A stretch of 6,238 nt of DNA from assembly GCA_026397855.1 (NCBI GenBank), contig JAPLUA010000498.1, positions 482 through 6,719 of the forward strand, written 5' to 3'. This document shows, in pieces, positions 1-5,249 of the stretch. This stretch comes from Verrucomicrobiota bacterium (GTDB lineage Bacteria; Verrucomicrobiota; Verrucomicrobiia; Limisphaerales; UBA8199). The first letter of the stretch is position 1. Every line of letters begins with the position of its first letter. The notes below the pieces were generated by a model, which saw only the letters and a list, made by a program, of their open reading frames with translations, was not told where the DNA came from and did not search any database. Both the position numbers and the translations under genes were made by a program.

Positions 1-6
1 GCTGCC

Positions 7-38
7 GTAGTGCTACCGGGGCAAGACCGGAGCACTAC
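7..38. repeat. Strong imperfect hairpin downstream of the response regulator gene
   Basis: Bases 7-14 (GTAGTGCT) pair with 31-38 (AGCACTAC), and 16-19 (CCGG) pair with 27-30 (CCGG). A single A is bulged at 15 and the loop is 7 nt (20-26). It begins about 37 nt beyond the stop codon of the minus-strand regulator, so it could end or stabilise that operon's mRNA. No T-rich tract follows it in the minus direction (6 to 1), so it is not a classical intrinsic terminator. The segment CTACCGGG(G)CAA also occurs twice directly (13-24 and 35-45), so it may instead be the edge of a repeat element continuing to the left of the window. Confidence 0.5.
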
Positions 39-75
39 CGGGCAATTGAGTCCGCGGCGGAGAGCGTGGCGCCCT

Positions 76-702
76 CTAAATCACGCCCATGTCGCGGGCC
101 TTCTGGAGGGCTTCGCCACGGGTGGCGGCCTGGAGCTTCTCATACGCCTTCTTGATATGCGCGTGGATGGTGTGCGGGCTGATGCCGAAGGCCTGGGCCA
201 TCTCCTTGTAGGACTTTCCCGTGGCGATCGCGGTCAGGATTTCCTTTTCCCGAACGCTCAGAAGTTCACTCCCCGGTCTGGCTTCAGGCATTTGGAGTTC
301 CCGGATCACCTTGCGGGCAATTTTCGGGCTCATCGGGGCGCCGCCCTGGTGAAGGGTGTGCAAGGAGTCAATCAACTCGCGCGGGGGACAACCCTTGAGC
401 AGGTAGCCCATGGCGCCGGCCTTCAACGCGGCAAAGACCGTGTCGCGGTTCTCGGATATGGTATAGACCAGGATATGCAGCCGCGGCACTTCCGGATGCA
501 CCCTGCGGATCAGGTCCACGCCGGAGAGCCCCGGCAAATCAATATCCACCAGGAGCATATCCGCGTTCTGCCACGGCTTCTCCCGCAGGGCCGCCTCGGC
601 GGAGGGGTAAGCACCGACCACACTGAAGCTGGGCTCGCCTTCGAGCAGCAATCGAAGGTTCTCCAGCAGCGGCTTGTTGTCTTCCACGATGCAGATTCTC
701 AT
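76..702 (-). CDS. NarL/LuxR-family two-component response regulator
   Basis: This is a 208-residue cytoplasmic DNA-binding response regulator, a normal length for the NarL/FixJ class. An N-terminal receiver domain (about 1-118) has the acidic pair E7/D8, the phosphoacceptor D53 in VDIDLPGLSG (P57 four residues later), T81 as the switch residue and K103 in GYLLKG. A linker (about 120-142) leads to a LuxR-type helix-turn-helix (about 146-205), with LSVREKEIL and the recognition region GISPHTIHAHIKKAYEKL. The start is fixed by the ATGA overlap with the upstream kinase stop (699-702) and by an AGAGGA ribosome-binding site 6 nt before the ATG. It is expected to be phosphorylated by the adjacent kinase and to bind promoters as a dimer. 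Its targets cannot be read from the sequence; the divergent hydrolase gene or its own operon are candidates. The family call is very secure; the specific role is unknown. Confidence 0.96.
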   Translation of the reverse strand: MRICIVEDNKPLLENLRLLLEGEPSFSVVGAYPSAEAALREKPWQNADMLLVDIDLPGLSGVDLIRRVHPEVPRLHILVYTISENRDTVFAALKAGAMGYLLKGCPPRELIDSLHTLHQGGAPMSPKIARKVIRELQMPEARPGSELLSVREKEILTAIATGKSYKEMAQAFGISPHTIHAHIKKAYEKLQAATRGEALQKARDMGVI

Positions 703-2582
703 GAACGATCCTCTTTCCCCAGGTTCGTCCCGTCCGGCAGCGGCAGCGGGACTTCAAACACCAGCTCGGCTCCCTGCTCGCTGCGGCACGTCATCGTGCC
801 CCCGAGTTCCCTGATCCGGGCAGCCATGTTCGGAAAGCCGCGACCGGTGCCCTGGGTGGCCCCCATCCCCCGGCCGTTGTCCCGCACCGTCATGCGGAAC
901 GAAGCCGGCGTAAAATCCATGAATGCCTCGATCCGGCTGGCGCCCGAGTGCTTGACGGCATTGGTGAGCGCCTCCTTGAAGATCCGGAAGAGGGACATGC
1001 CGGGGAACATCCCCGGCCCGGGCTGGCCGCTGTCCCCCAAAACCGACAGGTTGAAGTCCATGCCATGACCCGTGATCACGATGCCGGCGTGGCGGCGGCA
1101 TTCGACAATCAAATCCCCCCACTGGACATCGCGGGCTTCCATGGAACTCATGAGGCTGTGGATTTCCGCGCCGCCCTCGGATGCGAGCATGGAGATTCGA
1201 TCGAAACGCCCGCGGTCTTTCTCGTCGGCCGCGTTCCGGCGGCCCATTTCGGCCAGGATGGCCACATTGGCGGTCAGCCCCCCGATGCCGTCATGCAAAT
1301 CGCGGATGAGCTGCTGCTGCTGCTGCATCTGCGCCTGGAGTTCGCGGCCAGCCTTCTGTTCCAGGGTCAACACCTGCCGCTGGGCCTGCTCCATGCTATG
1401 GTGGATTTGACGCACCCGGTCCGCCATGGCGACAAAGAAGAAGGTCACGCTGAGGGCAACCCCCAGGATGGCCTGCAACTCAGGCAGGGTAGGCATTGCC
1501 ATCCAGCCGAAAAACTGGAGCTGCGAAATCGCGAACAAGACCCAGAACGACAGCCAGGCCATGGCATAGAAGCGTGCCACGCGGTTGCCTCGCCACCAGG
1601 CCAGCAGTGAGACTGTCAGCGACCCGACCCCGAAGAGCAGCACCTGCAAGATGACGAACGGGTCCATGATCTGATAAGGGCCGAGCAGGAAAATCACCGT
1701 GCTCGCCGCAGTTCCCCAGAAGAAACGGACGACCCATCGGTTCAGCCTGGGCATATCGGCCGGCAGATTGAAGAGGTGCCGCAAATAGGCGAGGAGAAGC
1801 AGCATGGTGAACTCGATGGCCAGAATCATGCCCCCCTTCACCGCAAACCCGCCCGCCGGCAAACCCAGCCAGACGTAATACCCGCTCATGATGAAATAGG
1901 CACCAAAGACCCCGACCAACGAGAGCGAATAGAACACATAACCCCGGTCGCGCGTAAACAGGCTGAACACCAACGTCATCAGGATCAGGGCCCCCAGGTA
2001 GCCGAAGAAAGCGGCGAAAACCGCCTCGCTTCGGGCCTGATCCCCGATAAACGCTTTGGGCTCCCAGATTTGCAGCGGCACATGCAAGCCGGTTTCCGAT
2101 TGGATGCGCAGGAACACATCCACGCTTTCACCCGGCCCCAGCCGGAACGGGAAAACCGGGAACTTATTGTCCAACATCTCCCGGCAGATAGGGCGCATGT
2201 TGCCTGCCGCCAGGTGCTCAACCCGGCCGTCCCCCCGGATAAGATACCAGTCGAGCTCATCCATCCGGGCTGTTCGCAGCTCGACCAGCCAGAGCGCCGG
2301 GTCGGGCAGCCCGGAACGTATGGAAAACCGCACCCAGATCGCATCCCGGGTAAACCCGAAGGATGGCCTGCGTTTCCGGCAGGCTTCAAACCGCCCCTCG
2401 CTAAAAGCCTCCCGCGCCTGGCTCAGCGTCCACTCCCGGGAAACGTCCCGGCAGGTCGAGAGGCAGGGAGAGAGCGACATCCAGGTCGTTCCGGCTGTCA
2501 GAAGGGCGGAATCTTCCGCCAGGCCGCCACAAGCGGCGGCGAACAACACGGCTACCGTGGCTAGTCTTGTAACCCAACTCAT
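699..2582 (-). CDS. 7TMR-DISM sensor histidine kinase (HPK7-like, NarL-system partner)
   Basis: This is a 627-residue inner-membrane sensor kinase. Residues 1-22 look like a signal peptide. Residues about 30-175 form an extracytoplasmic domain resembling 7TMR-DISMED2 (WVRFSI, LVELRTARMDELDWYLI, FPFRLGPGESVDVFLRIQSE), a family thought to bind small ligands such as carbohydrates. About 188-388 carry some seven hydrophobic membrane segments (7TMR-DISM_7TM). A glutamine-rich coiled coil (about 392-428) leads to the phosphoacceptor H430 in LIRDLHDGIGG. The ATPase domain has an N box (FKEALTNAVKHSGA, N541), a G1 box (DNGRGM, 568-573) and a G2 region (GRGFPNMAARI, 580-590). All key catalytic elements are present, so it should be active. 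The start at 2582 opens the signal peptide; its ribosome-binding site is weak (AAGAGA about 9 nt upstream). The stop overlaps the response regulator ATG by 4 bases, indicating one operon. The ligand is unknown. Confidence 0.95.
   Translation of the reverse strand: MSWVTRLATVAVLFAAACGGLAEDSALLTAGTTWMSLSPCLSTCRDVSREWTLSQAREAFSEGRFEACRKRRPSFGFTRDAIWVRFSIRSGLPDPALWLVELRTARMDELDWYLIRGDGRVEHLAAGNMRPICREMLDNKFPVFPFRLGPGESVDVFLRIQSETGLHVPLQIWEPKAFIGDQARSEAVFAAFFGYLGALILMTLVFSLFTRDRGYVFYSLSLVGVFGAYFIMSGYYVWLGLPAGGFAVKGGMILAIEFTMLLLLAYLRHLFNLPADMPRLNRWVVRFFWGTAASTVIFLLGPYQIMDPFVILQVLLFGVGSLTVSLLAWWRGNRVARFYAMAWLSFWVLFAISQLQFFGWMAMPTLPELQAILGVALSVTFFFVAMADRVRQIHHSMEQAQRQVLTLEQKAGRELQAQMQQQQQLIRDLHDGIGGLTANVAILAEMGRRNAADEKDRGRFDRISMLASEGGAEIHSLMSSMEARDVQWGDLIVECRRHAGIVITGHGMDFNLSVLGDSGQPGPGMFPGMSLFRIFKEALTNAVKHSGASRIEAFMDFTPASFRMTVRDNGRGMGATQGTGRGFPNMAARIRELGGTMTCRSEQGAELVFEVPLPLPDGTNLGKEDRS
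708..713 (-). promoter_or_regulatory. Ribosome-binding site of the response regulator, inside the kinase gene
   Basis: On the minus strand AGAGGA lies 6 nt before the regulator ATG and within the last codons of the kinase gene. Together with the ATGA stop/start overlap, it fixes the regulator start and suggests translational coupling. Confidence 0.7.
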
Positions 2583-2612
2583 AAGATGCGATCTCTTGCG
2601 AGGGCTGTTTGT

Positions 2613-2640
2613 ATCATAAGGCGGTGGGGAATTGCAGCAA
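2613..2640 (-). promoter_or_regulatory. Candidate sigma-70-like promoter of the two-component operon
   Basis: Read on the minus strand, TTGCTG (2640-2635) is followed after 16 nt by TATGAT (2618-2613), a 5/6 match to the consensus -10 box. Transcription would start near 2606, giving a leader of roughly 24 nt before the kinase ATG at 2582. The -35 box matches at only 3/6, with an overlapping alternative TTGATT further out at 2646-2641. The call rests on pattern matching only. Confidence 0.4.
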
Positions 2641-2673
2641 AATCAACACTTGCATGTCGTCGGACAACGTGAG

Positions 2674-2823
2674 TTGCGCCCGTGCGCATCTTCGATTTTC
2701 CGGAGCGCGGACATTCTTCTCCGCTTGGAGGTTGACCGCGCTACGGGAGCGGACAAGAATGTCCGCGCTCCAATTGCCCAATAGGGATGGTTTTGGAAAA
2801 ATCCAAGATGCGCACGTTGCGCC
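2674..2823. mobile_element. MITE-like 136-bp inverted-repeat element with 7-bp flanking direct repeats
   Basis: The element spans 2681-2816. Its ends are inverted repeats: CGTGCGCATCTT (2681-2692) is the exact reverse complement of AAGATGCGCACG (2805-2816). The pairing continues inward to 2701/2795 with one mismatch and one inserted base. TTGCGCC lies directly outside both ends (2674-2680 and 2817-2823), as expected for a target-site duplication. The match can be stretched to 10 bp (GTTGCGCCCG) because of chance identity with the flanks. There is no credible gene inside, so any movement would depend on a transposase encoded elsewhere. It fills most of the divergent intergenic region and starts about 34 bp outside the likely kinase promoter. 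The transposon family cannot be assigned; an alternative is a REP/BIME-like dispersed palindrome. Confidence 0.65.
2702..2771. repeat. Perfect 17-bp inner inverted repeat nested in the element
   Basis: GGAGCGCGGACATTCTT (2702-2718) and AAGAATGTCCGCGCTCC (2755-2771) are exact reverse complements with a 36-nt spacer. The right arm takes part in a second, local hairpin: GCGGACA (2749-2755), loop AGAA, TGTCCGC (2760-2766). The left arm has a decayed counterpart (GCGGA ... TCCGC). A further small hairpin CTCC-GCTT-GGAG lies at 2719-2730. As RNA or single-stranded DNA, the whole 2681-2816 element could fold into a long stem or a cruciform. Confidence 0.85.
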
Positions 2824-2878
2824 CGCCACCCCCCCACCGGGCTGGACTTGCTCACGGAGATGCTGGTTAAATGCTCCC

Positions 2879-4606
2879 ATGAACAAAAGCCGATTCAAGC
2901 CGCGCCCCCTGGGTGCGATCCTCCTGCTTTTCCTTGCCCTGTCCTCCCTGGCGCAGGAGACCCAACTGCCGTTCGTGTTCGAGCCGGACGTGAAGATCGC
3001 CATGCGGGACGGCACCCGGCTCGCCGCCAACATCTTCCGGCCCAGGGGTGAAGGCCGCTTCCCGGTGATCCTGACGCGAACCCCCTACGGCAAACCGGGT
3101 GAGAAGGGGGGCGAAGCCAGGCGCTACACCGCCGCCGGCTATGTAATGGTCGTGCAGGATTGCCGCGGGCGGGGCAAGTCTGAAGGTGTCTGGGATCCCT
3201 TCCGCTACGATGCCGGGGACGGCTACGACACGCAGGAGTGGGTCGGCCGGCAGCCGTGGTGCAACGGCAGCATCGGCACCGCCGGAGGATCCTACCTGGG
3301 CTGGGCACAATGGGCGACAGCGCCAAAGCACAGCGGCTACCTCAAAACCATGGTTCCGACGGTGCCCTTCGGCAACAGCTACGATCTGGCCTACAACGGC
3401 GGCGCATTCCAGCTTGCCTTGTTAATGGGCTGGGGCGCCGGGGTGGGCGGCGTCACGCTGGCGCCTGACAAGATCCAGGAAGCCCTCCGATATCTCCCGC
3501 TGCGCGCCTTTGGCGACCAGTTTGAAAAGAAGGTGCCTTATCTCAACGAATGGGTGGCGCACCGCGCCTACGACGATTACTGGAAGGCGCGCGGCATGGA
3601 TTATCGCTGCGCGGATGTCGCCGTCCCGGTCCTCAACATCGGGGGCTGGTATGACATCTTCTCCAAGGCCACGCTCGACCTGGTCACGCAGGTTCGCGCG
3701 ACATCGCTTGACCGCAAGGTCCGTCGCAACCAGTTTGCCATCATCGGGCCGTGGACTCATCACGTGGGGCCGGAAAAAGTCGGGGAGCTCGACTTCGGGC
3801 CGGATGCGGCACTCAAGGCAGGCGAGAAGCAGTTCGAGTGGTTCGAGTACTGGCTCAAGGACCGCGAGACGGGCGTGCAGGATTGGCCAGCCTACTACCT
3901 GTTCATCATGGGGGAGAACCGCTGGCGGGGCGAGAACGAGTGGCCGCTGAAACGCACCCGCTTCACCTCCTACTACATCCACAGCGCGGGCCGGGCGGCT
4001 TCGCTCAAAGGCGATGGCGCCATGGGCACCACCGAACCGGCGGACGAGGCTCCGGACCCATTCACCTATGACGGGAACAACCCGGTTCCCTCCGTGGGGG
4101 GCAACAACCTGATCGGGGCCCTGGCCGGACCGCAGGACCAGTCCCGGGTCGAGGAGCGCGAGGACGTGCTCGTCTATACCACGCCCGCCCTGGCGGAGGA
4201 CCTGGAAGTCACCGGCCCGGTGAAGCTGATCCTTTGGGCCGCCTCCAGCGCCCGGGACACCGACTTTACGGGCAAGCTGGTGGACGTGCATCCCGATGGC
4301 AAAGCCTACAATTTGTGCGATGGAATTGTTCGCGCCCAATACCGCAACGGGATGGAGAAACCCGCGCTGCTGGAGCCCGGGGAGGCCACGCGCCTGGAGG
4401 TGGATCTCTGGGTGACCAGCAACGTGTTCCGTCGCGGGCACCGCATTCGGCTGGAGGTTTCCAGCAGCAACTTCCCGCGCTTCGACCGCAACTCCAATAG
4501 CGGGAAGCCCTTCGGCACGGACACGGAGCTGCTGCCCGCCCGCCAGACCGTTTTCCACGACCGCAACCGGCCGTCGCACCTGGTCCTGCCGATCATCCCC
4601 CGGTAG
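2879..4606 (+). CDS. Exported CocE/NonD-family serine hydrolase (peptidase S15-like)
   Basis: This 575-residue hydrolase belongs to the family of cocaine esterase, alpha-amino-acid ester hydrolases, glutaryl-7-ACA acylase and X-Pro dipeptidyl peptidases, which cleave ester or amide bonds of acylated substrates. The first 25 residues (MNKSRF..., LLLFLALSSLA, then QET) form a signal peptide, so it should act in the periplasm or outside. The alpha/beta-hydrolase part (about 35-335) has RTPY (Y70, likely oxyanion tyrosine), the nucleophile S138 in GGSYLG, the acid D259 in GGWYDIF and the base H294 in GPWTHH. The C-terminal jelly-roll domain (about 340-570) has the hallmark DTDFTGKLVDVHPDG. Length is typical of the family and the triad is complete. 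The frame is open back to 2609, but the ATG at 2879 begins the signal peptide and the upstream stretch is repeat sequence. No good ribosome-binding site is visible. The thioesterase gene follows 28 bp later. The exact substrate cannot be told. Confidence 0.94.
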   Translation: MNKSRFKPRPLGAILLLFLALSSLAQETQLPFVFEPDVKIAMRDGTRLAANIFRPRGEGRFPVILTRTPYGKPGEKGGEARRYTAAGYVMVVQDCRGRGKSEGVWDPFRYDAGDGYDTQEWVGRQPWCNGSIGTAGGSYLGWAQWATAPKHSGYLKTMVPTVPFGNSYDLAYNGGAFQLALLMGWGAGVGGVTLAPDKIQEALRYLPLRAFGDQFEKKVPYLNEWVAHRAYDDYWKARGMDYRCADVAVPVLNIGGWYDIFSKATLDLVTQVRATSLDRKVRRNQFAIIGPWTHHVGPEKVGELDFGPDAALKAGEKQFEWFEYWLKDRETGVQDWPAYYLFIMGENRWRGENEWPLKRTRFTSYYIHSAGRAASLKGDGAMGTTEPADEAPDPFTYDGNNPVPSVGGNNLIGALAGPQDQSRVEEREDVLVYTTPALAEDLEVTGPVKLILWAASSARDTDFTGKLVDVHPDGKAYNLCDGIVRAQYRNGMEKPALLEPGEATRLEVDLWVTSNVFRRGHRIRLEVSSSNFPRFDRNSNSGKPFGTDTELLPARQTVFHDRNRPSHLVLPIIPR

Positions 4607-4625
4607 AACACCGACCCTCCGGCCC

Positions 4626-4629
4626 AAGG
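4626..4629 (+). promoter_or_regulatory. Ribosome-binding site of the thioesterase gene
   Basis: AAGG lies 5 nt before the ATG at 4635, in the 28-bp gap after the hydrolase stop. It supports the chosen start and a shared transcript with the hydrolase. Confidence 0.45.
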
Positions 4630-4634
4630 CGAAC

Positions 4635-5090
4635 ATGGAACCAGTTTATTGCTTCGAGATCATCGTGCCCGCCGGGGCGGTGGATGGGAACCGGCACGTC
4701 AACAATGTGGCCTATGTGCAGTGGATGCAGGATGCCGCGCTGGCGCATTCGGCCGCGACCGGTTGCACCCGGACGACTGAGGCCATCGGCGCGACATGGG
4801 TGGCCCGGATGCACCGGATCGAGTATCTCAGCCCCGCGTTTGCCGGGGATGCCATCAAGGTCCTGACCTGGGTGGCTGACTTCCGCAAGGTGCGATCTCT
4901 GCGCCGTTACAAGTTCGTCCGGACCTCAGATCAAAAGACCCTCGCTGAAGGAGAGACCGACTGGGTGCTGATTGACACGTCCACCGGACGTCCGCGGGCG
5001 ATTCCTCCCGAGCTTGCCGGCCTCTTCGCGCTGGCCCCGGACGAGGATGACGGCAGCCGGCGAAGCAGGAATGGTCTGGGCGCACGTTGA
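4635..5090 (+). CDS. Hot-dog-fold acyl thioesterase (4HBT/YbgC/acyl-ACP thioesterase-like)
   Basis: This 151-residue protein has no signal peptide and is expected in the cytoplasm. It should hydrolyse acyl-CoA or acyl-ACP thioesters. The N-terminal half carries the signature VDGNRHVNNVAYVQWMQDA (D17, H21, N23/N24, Y27, W30), the hot-dog helix of the 4HBT and FatA-type families. RIEYLSPAFAGDAIKVLTWV (61-80) and the following strands RRYKFVRT and EGETDWVLID complete the fold, and GRPRAIPPEL (118-127) is the usual closing motif. Length is normal for the family; the last 15 residues are charged and unlikely to be structured. It sits 28 bp after the CocE-like gene on the same strand, so co-transcription is likely. 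Substrate chain length cannot be predicted. The family call is firm and the physiological role open. Confidence 0.9.
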   Translation: MEPVYCFEIIVPAGAVDGNRHVNNVAYVQWMQDAALAHSAATGCTRTTEAIGATWVARMHRIEYLSPAFAGDAIKVLTWVADFRKVRSLRRYKFVRTSDQKTLAEGETDWVLIDTSTGRPRAIPPELAGLFALAPDEDDGSRRSRNGLGAR

Positions 5091-5130
5091 CTGGCGTGCC
5101 GGCGTTGATCCTTTACGGGATCGTCCTCAT

Positions 5131-5156
5131 ATTGAATATTGATTCCGCCATATATG
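5131..5156 (+). promoter_or_regulatory. AT-rich patch, possible promoter of the fusion gene
   Basis: In an otherwise very GC-rich sequence, 5131-5156 is markedly AT-rich (ATTGAATATTGATT, then CATATATG). It contains -10-like hexamers, but no convincing pair of -35 and -10 boxes at standard spacing. It lies between the thioesterase stop and the more likely start of the next gene, so it may carry an independent promoter. A small GATCC/GGATC stem (5107-5121) lies just before it and has no T-tract. Confidence 0.25.
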
Positions 5157-5214
5157 ACAACAACGCTTGCCGCCTCCAAGGTCTCCTACAGTCCATCCCC
5201 TGCCCTCCCAAGTC

Positions 5215-5228
5215 CCGCGACGTCGCGG
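5215..5228. repeat. Perfect 14-bp palindrome before the fusion gene
   Basis: CCGCGACGTCGCGG reads the same on both strands. It ends 21 nt before the ATG at 5250. It could be an operator for a dimeric regulator, or a chance product of GC-rich sequence. If the upstream ATG at 5154 were used, it would be coding. Confidence 0.3.
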
Positions 5229-5249
5229 CCGCCGCATAGCCCGGCCGGA

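Noticed and set aside
10..1068. 352-residue plus-strand frame opposite the response regulator
   Set aside because: It overlaps the complete regulator and the kinase ATPase domain, and its translation matches nothing recognisable.
1776..2564. 262-residue plus-strand frame opposite the kinase
   Set aside because: Low-complexity Arg/Pro/Gln/His-rich translation with no motif; the minus strand encodes the sensor and membrane domains.
2516..2582. Lipoprotein signal at the kinase N-terminus (FAAAC at residues 14-18)
   Set aside because: The residue at -3 is Ala rather than Leu/Val/Ile, and a multi-pass kinase does not need a lipid anchor; an ordinary signal peptide fits better.
2681..2816. CRISPR array or transposase remnant
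   Set aside because: There is one inverted-repeat unit and no regularly spaced direct repeats, and no transposase-like translation in any frame.
2609..2878. 90-residue N-terminal extension of the CocE-like hydrolase
   Set aside because: The frame is open, but this stretch is mostly the inverted-repeat element and a signal peptide starts cleanly at the ATG at 2879.
2614..3033. Minus-strand frames crossing the divergent intergenic region
   Set aside because: They read through the repeat element and into the hydrolase gene; the translation is repeat-derived.
3422..4636. 404-residue minus-strand frame opposite the hydrolase
   Set aside because: It overlaps the well-supported jelly-roll and catalytic part of the CocE-like gene and shows no family motif; it is a codon-bias shadow.
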